Positions 11,820 through 23,227 of a stretch of DNA of 64,000 nucleotides are shown one piece after another. Both the position numbers and the translations under genes were made by a program. Position 1 is the first letter of the stretch. The number at the start of each line of letters is the position of its first letter. The stretch lies in NCBI GenBank assembly GCA_013339895.1, contig JABACO010000001.1, positions 18,025,370 through 18,089,369 on the forward strand, written 5' to 3'. The notes beneath the pieces are model-generated. The model had not been told where the DNA came from, did not search any database, and worked only from the letters and a program-made list of their open reading frames with translations. This DNA is from Ephydatia muelleri. Lineage: Eukaryota > Porifera > Demospongiae > Spongillida > Spongillidae.

Positions 11820-12365
11820 CTGGGGTTGGATACTTCCAGCCAGTCCATGTGCTCATTCCGCCCCGACACTGCACTTGATCCTCTGGATCCCCATGCTGTG
11901 GCCTGCAGGCATGGGGAGGATGTGGTCACACATGCCATAATCATTTACGAGATGAGGTATTTGACCTCTGTCGTCATGCCCACCTGAGTGTTAGTGTGGA
12001 GAGAGGTCATGGTCTCACCAGAGACCTTCCCCACACCAGACCTGCTGACACTCTCATTGCTGGCTGGGACAGAGGCAAACCTGCAGGGCTGGACCTGACC
12101 ATTACCTCACCACTCTGCTCTGCCATCTTGAGCGACCAGGCTGGTGTGGCAGCCCTTGCAGCAGAGGCCTGCAAGCTACACTCCAATGGACCCAAATGCC
12201 AAGAGTTGGGCTGGTCCTGCATCCCATGGTAGTGGAGACATATGGCAATTGGGGCAAGCAGGCCCATGATACCTTTTCCACAATGCATCCCTTCACCAGA
12301 CCTCCCCCAAATCAGCAGTTGTGGCTGAAATTTATGGCCGGTTGAATATGGTCCTGGTTCATTCC
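11820..12365 (+). pseudogene. LINE-like reverse-transcriptase ORF, C-terminal fragment
   Basis: Pieces in three frames read HAVACRHGEDVVT, VERGHGLTRDLPHTRPADTL, LDLTITSPLCSAIL and GPKCQELGWSCIP, then a tail near EIYGRLN. This is the conserved region after the RT domain in a widespread invertebrate retroelement ORF, with a Cys/His cluster and a D-x-x-x-T-S-P motif. The fragment at 46019-46330 belongs to the same family. At least three frame breaks make it a dead copy. The RT domain itself is absent. Confidence 0.65.
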
Positions 12366-12631
12366 ATTTCTAGACCATCCTGGCCAGGGAGTTCCTCATT
12401 CCATAAATCCCTACTAAGGTTAGTAGTATTCCGGAGGCCACCCACATCTTGATACTGTCTCTTCAACAAAGTCTGTGCTGCGTTTATTACTGCATCTGTC
12501 AACCATCCATGCATGTGTTGTATGCTTTCACCATCTGAAGTATACAATCCCAGCTCTTTTATCCAATATGTGCAAGTGGTTGAAGGTTTATTTAAAGGGT
12601 GCTCATACATATCCAGAAATCGCCCATACAT
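12359..12631 (-). pseudogene. C48 (Ulp1-like) peptidase N-terminal fragment
   Basis: The 90-residue frame contains WLTDAVINAAQTLLKRQYQDVGGL, the 'W-L-x-D-x-x-I-x-x-A-Q-x-L-L' start of the Ulp1-like cysteine peptidase fold found in many transposon proteins. The catalytic His, Asp and Cys region is not present. I consider it a fragment of a mobile-element ORF. Confidence 0.5.
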
Positions 12632-12645
12632 AGGCGGTCATCTTG

Positions 12646-12835
12646 CTTTTTTTTTCAAATTGAATTCTAAACAAGTTTGTAATTTCCGATAAATCGGTTA
12701 GATTGTGAATCTGTGCTTCATAAAATTATACCATGAACCATTCGTGTACTAAAATCAAAAGAAAAAATTAATTTATACCGCGCATAATTTATTCATAAAC
12801 GAATACATTATTAAGCCATACATTGCGTCATCATG
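12646..12835 (+). repeat. Dispersed AT-rich repeat, copy 1
   Basis: Similar to 24572-24757 (shared tttttcaaattgaattc, tttattcataaacg and ccatacattgcgtcat-like words). Diverged; class unknown. Confidence 0.5.
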
Positions 12836-13052
12836 GATGCAGTTACAATTATTGTAATTTATGTCAACTTTTAATGGATATGAAGTTTAGCGCGCAAGCT
12901 ATAAATGCAGTTAATTAAAAGATTAGTGTCCACGTTACGTTATTGAATACGTTATGGCCGTGATTAGTTTTTAAATAGTTTTAATTTGTTTTGTGGAGTA
13001 TTTGGCTATCAGATGGTGTACACCGATCGACTCCTGAAACGGACGAGATACC

Positions 13053-13147
13053 ATGGACGAAGCTATGGAACGAATTCGAAGCCATCAAGACACGCTCGAC
13101 TGTCATATAGGATCGAAGGACGTAAGAAAGAGGTTAGCGCGTAACTT
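13053..13147 (+). CDS. Possible first exon of an unknown gene, cut by Merlin
   Basis: ATG in the context taccatggac opens a frame MDEAMERIRSHQDTLDCHIG and on to DVRKRLAR. Splice-donor-like sites follow (GAG|GTTAGC or CGC|GTAACT). The Merlin element inserted directly after this and duplicated cgtaactt, so the downstream sequence resumes at 15604. I do not recognise the protein. Confidence 0.3.
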
Positions 13148-13618
13148 GGCATTTTCCTAGTTTAGGTTCCGTCATTAGTATTCATTGCTACTATGCGGAT
13201 TCGTGGTTTTCTATGACCATTGAAGTTATGAATATAATTACACGTTCACAATACAATTAATGAATGCGATTTGAAGAGGTCAAGAAAATCGACATTGCGC
13301 CTAGGTAGAAGCTTATAAACGTTCAACCCCGCCCGCGCCTCCGCTACCCGAGACATGCATTATAATAACATGCACTATACGGCAACAGGTTCATGCTAAA
13401 GTTCATGCTATATTTTATTGCGAACGCGCCTCCTCTTTGTCTGGCACTTTTGCTACATCGATACACCCTCACTTTGTTCTCTTTCGTCACGACATGTGCT
13501 GGCTGCCGCAAATATTTCTACTCCACTTCGAAACAGTGGCTAAAACCACGAGTTAAGTCACGTGACGTCTTATCGATTACTATACTAGTTAGCTATAAAT
13601 AAATTGCTCATCCGGATG
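13148..13618 (+). repeat. Merlin left terminal inverted repeat
   Basis: Reverse complement of 15132-15603. The mirrored 69-residue frames at 13393-13602 (+) and 15149-15358 (-) are identical in translation. They arise from the repeat and are not genes. Confidence 0.93.
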
Positions 13619-13746
13619 TCGTCATTGTGCATACCGCATGAAGTTAATAGTATAATTGTAAAATTAACCCACCAGATACATGGATATTGTAAAGCTAAAT
13701 ACAGATCCCAATGCAGTGTTGTTTCACATGCAACACAAATGCAGCA

Positions 13747-14871
13747 TTAAAGGGGGTACACAACTGTTATGCAGTTCATAAGCATAGCAAATGGTGTATC
13801 TTTTACAATTTTTCTTCTCCATATAAATTCCACTAAGTATGTGGGAAAGAGTGCTTTTGAAGTGCCGTGCATCTTCTTGTACTTCTTCTTTGCATGTGCC
13901 CAGGTACACTCAATAGATTGTGTGTGTGCACCATTAGCAGGATTGACAAATTCAATGCTGTGATTAACCGTGTGGTGTACGTAGTCCCTCCTGTTCAATC
14001 TTGAATAAGATCTCCATTCATCTGTGTGGATCTCAGTTCCCGGTTTAACGTTGGCGATGATTACTGGTAAGAGCGTCGCCGCATCACGCGATGGAACGAT
14101 ATGCATAAACACTTCGTCAGAACCTCTCTCCACGCCTCCCAAAACCCACTGTCCTTCTCTTCTTCTGCCGCGGTTATATTTTCTTTTGCCAAACTTGGAC
14201 TCGTCGATCTCCACCACTTTTCCAACCCCTCCAATCTTCTCGGTTTCGATCTGGTCCATATACACAGCGCATACCTCACGGCATAAGTTAAACCAGTCCA
14301 CAATGGTATTATTGTTAATTCCTACCCATTTCCGCACCGTCTCTCTAGGCATATCCTCTGTCCAAAGAAATGTCACCTCCAGGATCTGTTCTAACGTCAA
14401 ATGGCTCTGCATGAGAAAACCACGAGTCGTGTCGAATAGATTTAACCTTTCTGCAACATTTGTTGGGGCATCTCCACCTACAGGAATAAAAATTAATGTA
14501 TATACACATGAGATCATGGATCTGGATAAGTGCAAAGAAATATACACATATAATTCTTGCTTTTTTTCCGCAAAATCGTACGTGCACTCGGGCCTTCATA
14601 CATGCATGCATGAATATGTACCATGCATACATGCATACCACCCATACCTGTAACCATCGATTCCTCGATCGTAGACTTCCCAATGCATGGGAATACTGCA
14701 AGCATTGCATTCCTGAGACCGCGCTAGCAGGCCGTTGCGTTTACACCAATGAATGGTAGTGTCTATATCCACAAGGACTTCTCGCAGTAGTCTTTTGTAA
14801 GTCCAATACTCCAATCCCAAACCGAACGGTCCATACATGGGAGTGGCCATACCTCCCGTTCGAGCTCTCAA
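13747..14871 (-). pseudogene. Merlin transposase (exons 14648-14871 and 13747-14477)
   Basis: Exon 1 encodes an N-terminal helix and a Cys pair (ECNACSIPMHW). It ends at a TACAG|GTATGG donor, and exon 2 begins after tcctgtag with RWRCPNKCCRKVKSIR. The first exon thus gives half of the zinc ribbon and the second the other half, as in IS1595 transposases. The DDE core follows: VEIDESKFGKRKYNRGR, IHTDEWRSY and HTQSIECTWAHAKKKYK, with D, D and E present. A single frame change near 14420, between SIRHDSW and QSHLTLEQIL, breaks the ORF. All catalytic residues persist. With near-identical ends this is a recent copy, inactive or with a base error. Confidence 0.85.
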
Positions 14872-15131
14872 ATTTTTCTACTGAATTCTATAATGATTGT
14901 TGCATTGAAATCCACTGCTTAAATACTATTTATAACATCACGCGCCATGTCAATGAGAAAGGCGGGATTAATCCAACGAAATCATGGATAACTCTCACAA
15001 TGCGCAACGACTGATATTTGGTACAAACTTAAGACATGCGTGTTAATGAATAAGTGCGCATTGTGAAATTGTAACCTATTTGCACAAACATTTTCCCGCC
15101 ACTTCCATTGACATGTCGCACCATTTTCATG

Positions 15132-15603
15132 CCATCCGGACGAGCAATTTATTTATAGCTAACTAGTATAGTAATCGATAAGACGTCACGTGACTTAACT
15201 CGTGGTTTTAGCCACTGTTTCGAAGTGGAGTAGAAATATTTGCGGCAGCCAGCACATGTCGTGACGAAAGAGAACAAAGTGAGGGTGTATCGATGTAGCA
15301 AAAGTGCCAGACAAAGAGGAGGCGCGTTCGCAATAAAATATAGCATGAACTTTAGCATGAACCTGTTGCCGTATAGTGCATGTTATTATAATGCATGTCT
15401 CGGGTAGCGGAGGCGCGGGCGGGGTTGAACGTTTATAAGCTTCTACCTAGGCGCAATGTCGATTTTCTTGACCTCTTCAAATCGCATTCATTAATTGTAT
15501 TGTGAACGTGTAATTATATTCATAACTTCAATGGTCATAGAAAACCACGAATCCGCATAGTAGCAATGAATACTAATGACGGAACCTAAACTAGGAAAAT
15601 GCC
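15132..15603 (-). repeat. Merlin right terminal inverted repeat
   Basis: Partner of 13148-13618; inner end near atccggacgagc, outer end ggaaaatgcc. Confidence 0.93.
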
Positions 15604-15959
15604 CGTAACTTTTTTGTGCACAGTACATTTGCTTTGGTATTCACCTCATTCTATATCATTTTTGGGGGTCAATATAGCGCGTACTTGTCGCATAGGCCTT
15701 GGCTAATTCTCTTCTGTAGCGCCCGGTTTTGCGTCGTTCTATCAAGTAGCGGGGGAGGACGACGACGTTATTTACTTTTGCTGCAACACATTGCACTAGC
15801 GTTTGAGTTACCGTTCGCTATCTGTAGTGGTGGCAGCTGGTATGTATGCACTAATACTAACTTTGTCTAATGGGGTACCTGTAGAGGGGCAGTGTTACCG
15901 AGCCATCATGTGTGTGATCGCGTGGCAAGGTAAAGGGGAGTGGTGACAGTACAAATGTG

Positions 15960-16540
15960 TTAGTGAGATGGAACTGGAAGGCGTGTGATGGTATATGTAT
16001 GCAAGTGGGAGGGGGGAGGGGAAATGATAGGCGGGAGGAGGGGTGTGTAATGTGTTAGTTGGGAGGGTATTATAAGTGGGAGCAGAGTGTGTAGTTTGTA
16101 GTTGGGAGGGGTGTGATAGGTGGGAGGAGGGTGTGTAGTGTGTAGTTGGGAGGAGTGTGATAGGTGGGAGGAGGGATGTGTTAGGAAGGGGTGTGAATTA
16201 TGTACATGTGGTTTAGGAAGGGGTGTACATGTATGTAGGAAGGGGTATGAGTGTGTACTACATATGTGTAGTGTAGGCGGGTGTGATGATATTAATGTCT
16301 TCATGTGTGGTGTGAGTTGTGTACATGTGTATAGGAAGGGGTGTGTGTACATGTGCATAGTATGTGGTATGTGTATACGAAGAGGTGTTGTGTAAATGTG
16401 TGTAGGTGGGAGGAGTGTTAGCTGTGTACATGTGTATAGGAAGTGGTATGAGTGTGTGCATGTGTTGTAGTGTGATGGTACAAGTGTGTGCATGTGTGTA
16501 GTGTGATGGTACAAGTGTGTGCATGTGTGTAGTGTCAGTT
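15960..16540 (+). repeat. G/T-rich degenerate minisatellite
   Basis: Irregular repeats of units such as ggtgggaggagggtgtgtag and, near 16457-16535, ggtacaagtgtgtgcatgtg units. The plus strand is strongly G-rich; 16009-16050 has several G-runs that could form a quadruplex. The frames across it are compositional. Confidence 0.8.
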
Positions 16541-16775
16541 GGCTTGTGGTTGTGTACTTTTTGGTTTCTTTTAACCACTAAAACCACTACATGTAGTGAG
16601 GTACAGAACAACATTTGCCAAAAGTTGCATGCAGGGCCTTGGGCAAATATTGTTTGCAACTCATTGAATAAGGGTAAAAGTTCAGAGTTTAAAAGTTCAG
16701 CGTTTACTGATTCTTTTACCCATATTAATATGACCTTCCATGGGACAGCAATTATATACTGTCTAATCCCTATAC

Positions 16776-16816
16776 TGTTGGCCTTCTCCCTATACTGTTG
16801 GCCTTCTCCCTATACT
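16776..16816 (+). repeat. Tandem repeat, about 20-bp unit
   Basis: The unit tatactgttggccttctccc occurs twice and is followed by a partial third. Confidence 0.8.
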
Positions 16817-16973
16817 TGTGCATGACATTATATATTGTATTCCCTCAGACCTATAGACGTTCTATCACAGCACATACGTGTACAGGTCTTGCCACACAAC
16901 AAAATTCATGACATTGGGCCTTTGTCTTTGTATAAACATCCAAATTAAGATAGGATCTAAGGGCAGGTATATC

Positions 16974-16981
16974 ACACACAC

Positions 16982-17023
<42 letters not shown>

Positions 17024-17030
17024 ACACACA
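16974..17030 (+). repeat. (CA)n microsatellite
   Basis: Runs of CA with two interruptions near its ends. Confidence 0.95.
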
Positions 17031-17439
17031 GTATGTCTCAGCTTATGAAGTGGGAAACTCAAATCCCATTGCAAACATTGTTTTGTTCAGATTACACAGT
17101 GACAGAAACAGAGTAACAATGACATCAAGTTCTATGAGCTTGAAGGTGATCGAAGCAATGGCTGCATTCAACCAACTGGCATCATGAATTACTGTTACTT
17201 CAACCTGTCCAGTTCTTGCGGAGCTATATAGCCATCCTTTCTAGGTGCTGTATGTATTTAAACTAACAATGACATTAAATGACATTTTATGTAACGTATA
17301 TTTATATGAAGTGTTTCAGATAGCAGTTGATATGATTCAGGCATCTTAACCACAGCCAGCGTATGATTATCTGTTGAAGAAGTTTAGTTGTACATGTAAT
17401 AGCATCTCTTATGTGCATGTACATGTATGTATAAATGAC

Positions 17440-19937
17440 CTTTTGGTGACAGAACACGCTTTTGAAGGTTCAGTAGTGAAAACGAAAGCAGAAAAAAGCT
17501 TGAGCATCTGCTAAATTTTGCCCCATCACCACTGAGTTTCACTCTGACGACATCCTCAATCAATTCTGGATGGAGTGCCACCTGATGCGTATACAAAATT
17601 TATTGGGGTAAACTTATGTTATTGTACATGTACTTACAAGTTCTTCTCAATCGTGTCACTCAACGTTTCATTCACACTGCAGTATACTCCATTGTGTGGT
17701 TCTGGTACTCTGTGAATCTTTCTTCTTAGGTGTACATTCATCTCAGTACGAACTTTTTTTATCTTGTATGACCGTGGTGTTGAAGGAAGAATGGTGGATA
17801 GCTCATGGTAGAATGTGTCACTGGCATTGAACTTGTCCATTAAGTACAACACCTGCAAAAAAAAATGCACTGACATGTACATGGTCAAAAATGATTACAT
17901 GTATTGGAAATGTTTGTACATGCCTATGGCTTTTTTCATATGGCTTCTGTACATGTATAATACATTAACATTACTCATTGTAGGTTTGTTTATGGTAATA
18001 ATTGCAAGTACTGTAATGTAAATCCCACTTTCATTTGGTGTACAGTAAAGCAGAATGGTCAGGAAGCCGGTTGTACATGTATGTGAAGGGTTGATTCTGG
18101 ATTTGAGCATGTGTGGAGGGCTATTAATAGAGTACACTATGAATTATATCTTGAAGGGAAGGTATTAATTGCTTCCAAACACACATACACACACACATAC
18201 ACACACGCACATGCACAGTTTGCACAATATTTACATGTATACATTTTGGTCTTTGGTACATGTACGTGTGTGAAGTAAAGATGTACATGTAAAAAGGGAC
18301 AGATGTACAGGTCAGCCATCAATATGAATTACAGATGGTGGATGATAGCTATCATAACTATTGGGTAGTTGGGTAGTCACAATGATAATTTAGCAGCCCA
18401 AACAAGGAATCCATTGTCAGATGTGAAACAATGTTAGGATACACACACTTACATACATACACACACACATACACACACACATGCACACACAACACACACA
18501 CCACGCACAGTTTATCATGTATTGGGTAATGACAATCATAAATTAGCAACCCAACAAAGGAATGCATAAACACATGTTTCAGCATAAACACGTGGGAAAC
18601 GTGTTTACAGTGTATATGTACAGTTACAATGAAACTTTTACTTTGTGTCATCAGTCTTGGTTAGGACTGTCATCCCAGAGGTGCAATTGTACGCCCTGGT
18701 GTACTGAAGGAACTTACACTGTGCATGTGTTTTTACTTCAACAGAAACATTTAGTACAAGTCCTTTTAGGATCAGTAAAGCTTTAATCATTTTTGACAGG
18801 CTGGACTAGCAGAGCTGTATTTAGAAACTACATGTGGATAGTATTTTTTTCCCTCTTTTAGCCCTTCACACTCCCCAGCCCATTTTCCTCATTGCATAGA
18901 TATATACATGTACATGTTTAATATATGCCTTTAGTATACAGAAGGAGAATTGCAAAAACCACCAAAGTTCATGAACCTGTCTATAATATCATTGTCTATA
19001 AACTAGCTGTCATAAATGGTATGACTAGCCATTTTAATAGTGAATAGTCCAGTTTGTCTAATATGAGATGGTTTTATTTCTTTCTTCAGATGACTGGGAA
19101 GAACAAATGTATGGTGTTGCATCCATCATTCTGTGAATATTTGTCTCGTTCCCAGACTATGAGTTACATGTACCGGTATATTATTGTACATGCACTGGTG
19201 CATATATGTGTGTTTGTGAGAGTGCGATTCACCTGCAAGAGCTTATTCTTCTCATCGGGAGCTGGATCATCAGGAATGGGTATTGCGGGTGGGGGCTTCG
19301 TGCGTATAGATCCACCTGCACTGCGCAATGGCTTGTTAATGTTTCCAATTGCAGCATTGTTGGAGCAAGTCCGTAACTTTCCGCAAACCAGAGTGCAACT
19401 TCTGCATTCTCCTTAAACTCAAGGAGTTTTCTCCTCGCGTGTCTCGGAGAAAGTTCATGCATGCATTGGTTTTCCACTGTTGGCCCGTTCATATGTCATA
19501 CGCGCTATTTCTTTATAAAGCGAGGCGATTTCCTTTTCTAATCCATCACACTTCAAAAATATCTCTTCAAATTCTTCACGATCATCGAAGTTTCCTTGGT
19601 TAAAGTTTCCTTGGTATTCTCCGTGCAAAACTTTGACAAGTGTACTACCATCCATAATTGCGAGCTTTTTTCTACCTTTTGCAGACTTGCACTGGCTTAC
19701 AATTTTTCTGCATCGGTTCGTCAGTAGTTTGTTCATCCGTTCACTGTCTTCTCGAATAGCCACACAGTTGCCTACAATGCTCCTGTTCAGTTCTTTGATC
19801 AGTTTGCATCCATCGCACTTTCCTTCCTCATACCATTTGTAGAGTAGCTTATTAGGAAGTCTTAGTCCAAACACTGCAGCGGAATCGTGATCTTTAGCAG
19901 ATTCTATTATTGCTAAATGCATTAGGTCTTCAGCCAT
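17440..19937 (-). pseudogene. Multi-exon transposase-like gene, 3'-truncated copy (exons 19233-19937, 17638-17852, 17440-17581)
   Basis: Same family as the gene at 26726-29469. Exon 1 begins MAEDLMHLAIIESAKDHD and runs through a coiled-coil-like stretch to RHARRKLLEF. Exon 2 starts VLYLMDKFNASDTFYHELS and exon 3 carries VRVKLSGDGAKFSR. Splice sites are canonical (ttgcag|GTG, acgcatcag|GTG). After exon 3 the remaining exons, which hold the second Asp, the CxxC and the final Glu in the other copy, are missing. Exon 1 has a gcat duplication that shifts frame near 19460, and another shift near 19340. Intron 1 (1.4 kb) holds CA-rich tracts; the other copy lacks this intron. A dead mobile-element gene is the best reading. 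Confidence 0.7.
18180..18500 (+). repeat. CA-rich tracts in an intron
   Basis: Two imperfect (CA)n tracts, at 18178-18215 and 18440-18502, inside the first intron of the truncated transposase-like gene. Confidence 0.85.
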
Positions 19938-20039
19938 GAGTCGCGCGGAACTTACTACCGATATATAGTCCGTAACTTCAGCGCTTAACTTGATATGTAA
20001 GATTCATGAAAAAAATTACAAAAACAAACATGTATACAT

Positions 20040-20381
20040 TTAGACACGTTTTTTAACTACAAAAATGTAAAAGCATTCAAAGAACATTGTCTTGTCAATA
20101 TTTTCTTTCTGTTTATAAGATCTTGTCCATGTGATGCAAATCATCATTTTCATAGGAAACTCTATCGCACATCCATCATGATTTTGGTCATAATGGACAT
20201 ACCATTCGTCAGGAAAATATTTGCTGTTAAAATCCACAGGATTGTACTCTTTATAACCTCTTTCAACACCGATTCCTTTGCCCGCAAAGAGAATTTTAAA
20301 AACGTCAGTTGGCATGTCAAGAGTCAAACGATTTTTCCGAATCGTTCCAACGGGCGACGTTGAAAATAAACAGACTCGCAC
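20040..20381 (-). CDS. Unrecognised 113-residue ORF
   Basis: A frame of mixed composition (VFKILFAGKGIGVERGYKEY and PDEWYVHYDQNHDGCAIEFP) that looks more protein-like than its surroundings. It lies upstream of, and on the same strand as, the gene at 17440-19937. No family recognised and no domain seen. It may be an exon; a weak call. Confidence 0.3.
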   Translation of the reverse strand: MRVCLFSTSPVGTIRKNRLTLDMPTDVFKILFAGKGIGVERGYKEYNPVDFNSKYFPDEWYVHYDQNHDGCAIEFPMKMMICITWTRSYKQKENIDKTMFFECFYIFVVKKRV

Positions 20382-20880
20382 AGTCTAAGACAGTACGCAT
20401 CAAAGGGCGTGGATTTGCAAATTCCCTGTATATGCGGAATGAATATGTCAATCTCCTCAATATGTAGCGTACCTTAACAGATCAGGGGTGACACTGTTTT
20501 GACACACCCAAGACGCTTCTTCCTTGGGGTAATCCTGCCATAGCACTAGAAACTCGTGTTTTTTACCCTGCACGAAAATCTGGTTACAGCACGTAGATGT
20601 CTACAGGATTTACCTTCTTTCGTGATGCCACAATTCTTTCCACCGAATAGTAATCAGACATATTGCAAGTGGCACGTTGCGTCATGTTAATATTTAATTA
20701 ATTACAATATGAGCGTGCAGTTGAGTGGTCTCGACTGGTTTTTTTAAGCATCAATAAAAAAAATTGAAAAAGTGGTGCACACGGGTACAGAAAATATAGC
20801 CTCGCTCGTGTTGATCAGCCAAGATAAACTTGACACAGCGGTTGCATGGCCAATCCATCAGCTGCTCAGCGGCGTAAATT

Positions 20881-20916
20881 CAGTGTTCGCCCCATAATAT
20901 TCATGGGCGAACACTG
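20881..20916. repeat. Perfect 12-bp-arm hairpin
   Basis: cagtgttcgccc and gggcgaacactg enclose 12 bases. It lies alone in a stretch (20400-21270) where I see no gene. Confidence 0.6.
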
Positions 20917-21271
20917 AGGGGGTAACACGCACAGAACCACTATCAGCTAGTATAGTACACGAAGCGTGTTGGCGTCGGTAATTTACAAAGTCTTATTTAC
21001 AGCCCAACTACCTAGTAAAGCCATTCGATCGATTATAATATTGTAGCTCATGTTTTGTATCCCATAGGCAAGCCCCAGAATTTGGCTAGTTGGGCGTAGT
21101 CCGACATCGCGTATTTGGCGGGGCAAACCGTTTGCTATTTAGACTGAAGCTATTAACAGTGCTCTAGATCCGAAGATATACTTATGGTTCCATCTGACGG
21201 ACAGCCCGCCTCTCACGTGATCAATTGCATGAAGTTATTAATAATTATAGGTAGATTGACCTATAACTAGC

Positions 21272-21472
21272 TTACTTAACTAAACCATAGCGTACAAGAT
21301 CCGGGGCGGAGCCCGAGTCCATATATGGCATGCCGCCATTTTTAATGGCAATCATTGAATTAGGAACACCAGTGACCTTAATGGCTTTCCAATCACCAGG
21401 AACCAAAGCATTTAATAGCAAAAATGCTCCCATACCATGATAAAACACTCCAATGGATATTGAACCAGGAAC
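21272..21472 (-). CDS. Probable last exon of an unknown gene
   Basis: A ttccccag acceptor precedes 66 residues with coding-like composition (GVFYHGMGAFLLLNALVPGD, VPNSMIAIKNGGMPYMDSGS), ending in TAG/TAA after RYGLVK. I do not recognise the family. The exon at 22590-22888 on the same strand could belong to it, but I could not join the frames with certainty. Confidence 0.35.
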   Translation of the reverse strand, partial: VPGSISIGVFYHGMGAFLLLNALVPGDWKAIKVTGVPNSMIAIKNGGMPYMDSGSAPDLVRYGLVK

Positions 21473-22194
21473 CTGGGGAATTAGTGTTTTTCTAATCACA
21501 GACAAGACTTATAAATAGTGGAATATTATAATTAGGTCATAAAAAGTACATTTTGTGTACATGTCTATGGGAACCACTATTTTGACTCTTGGAACCAAAA
21601 CTTTCAATACAAACCCCACATTTTTAATGCTGGATGTATTTCAGCTAATAGAGCTGAACATATTTCCAGGGGAATTAAGGTTTATTGTATTTAGTTACTT
21701 AGTAATATTCAAGTTTAGTAATTTTTAATACAAAATCAATTCAAGTACACTTGAATATTATTGGTAAACAAAAAGAGAGAAAATTAAAAAAAAAATACTT
21801 TTCAAACATCTCTAATAGAATGAACTCCAAAACATTCAGAATATGCAAACTTGTAATTTTGATAAATTCGGGTGACCGTTCATTTCTCCATATGTAACTG
21901 TTAACATGCATATATAAAATGATAGCATTGCTTGTCTAATCACAGAAATACATACCTGTGCAATAGTTCAGCTTCACTCATATTTCCTTTGACTGAAAAT
22001 TCCTATACAGATGGTTGAACATTGCATTCAAATTCTATTCCTCCTGTGAATAACAGCAAATTTCTATACAAATGTAGTAATACTGTACCTGTTGCCTTTT
22101 CTGATTTTTAGTTTGCCATAGACAGTGATGATTGCTCAAGCTGAAAGTCCACCCTAATGTAAAAATGCAACATTAATTAAAATGTTAACGTTAA

Positions 22195-22573
22195 CTCTTT
22201 CGCGGGCAACAGTGCAATATTGTGCCGCAGCTGCCACATTTTTTTTTTTTTGTAATTTCACCATTTTACGTTACACATTGTTCAGAGAAAAAGTTTATTT
22301 GGTTGTCAAAATCCTCAAAGCTGTTTACACGAAACACTAAAATAAAACTTCCTCATGATCGTGGCTTCTGGTAACCGCAGCCGTAATCATGAAGAACATA
22401 GTTTTCAGTGTCGAGGGTGTTGGCAATTATTGTGGTTTTGTGAGGAATAAGCGTTTTGGGGAAACGTTCTGCGTTACCAGCTTCAGGAAATTTGACAAGC
22501 AAATTTGGCAAGCAAATAAAACGTGGCATTATAGCAGCTGCAGCACAATATTGCGCTGTTTCCCGCGAAAGAA
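22195..22573. mobile_element. TTAA-type MITE, 379 bp
   Basis: About 38-bp inverted ends (ctctttcgcgggcaacagtg and its partner ending cccgcgaaagaa), flanked by TTAA on both sides (22191-22194 and 22574-22577). TTAA duplication points to piggyBac- or Kolobok-mobilised elements. A lone end of the same family is at 32299-32345. Confidence 0.75.
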
Positions 22574-22589
22574 TTAAACAACCAGTTAC

Positions 22590-22888
22590 CTGCTCATTTC
22601 ATTTATCACATCTCTTCCTTTTATCTCTTCCACTGTGTCTGACACTTCCCTTTTGGCAGCGGATGGTTGTTGAATAACATCATCTTGAAATTCTTTGTCA
22701 CACATTGTTCTTTCTTTAATTGGTGAGATGAATACAAATGAAGCTTTGCGACATATAGGGGGAAAATTTATACCAGTTTGGGGAAAATGAGGGAAACAAC
22801 CGCCTTGCACAATCATTGAACTACAACATAAATCAACTTCAGAAAACGACTCAACCATTGCAACATTCAGTGTTAAGTTATTTGACAT
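22590..22888 (-). CDS. Possible first exon of an unknown gene
   Basis: Starts MSNNLTLNVAMVESFSEVDL and runs about 100 residues to a GAGCAG|GTAACT donor. It directly abuts the right end of the 22195-22573 MITE. No domain recognised. Confidence 0.3.
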
Positions 22889-23227
22889 GCTAGACCTGTG
22901 AAGGTATATCGGTGTGGTGTTATTATGATGTGTATATTATTCCAATGCATTGTCATCGAGTGGCTATGAATAGAAATATGTGGATTATCAGAAACGGATA
23001 CAGAATTAGTTGGGTTACGACTGTCATGCTCTTCCATCAAAAGAGATACAGCAGCCTGTACTGCATGCAGTCTTGGAGGAGGCTTTCTTTACTTTCTTAG
23101 CTCATCTGTATGGCTTCAAATGAGCTCCTGGTGCTTTTCTTCTCTTAGAGCCATCTGGTAAGGGCAATAAGGTACTGGTACAAGAAAAAATTTCTGGCTG
23201 CATGTGTAGTACCATTAACGTTAAGAA

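Larger units (their letters stand above)
13148..15603 (-). mobile_element. Merlin DNA transposon, 2456 bp, complete ends
   Basis: Terminal inverted repeats of about 471 bp (13148-13618 and 15132-15603) are almost identical and start GGCATTTTCC. An 8-base target duplication, cgtaactt, flanks it (13140-13147 and 15604-15611). It encodes an IS1595/ISXO2-type transposase on the minus strand. Merlin is the eukaryotic group related to IS1016/IS1595 with 8-9 bp duplications, so family, ends and duplication agree. Confidence 0.93.

Noticed and set aside
13393..15358. Identical 69-residue ORFs on opposite strands
   Set aside because: Both are the Merlin terminal inverted repeat.
15960..16659. His/Thr-rich ORFs of 133 and 184 residues on the minus strand
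   Set aside because: Composition comes only from the G/T-rich minisatellite; no splice or homology support.
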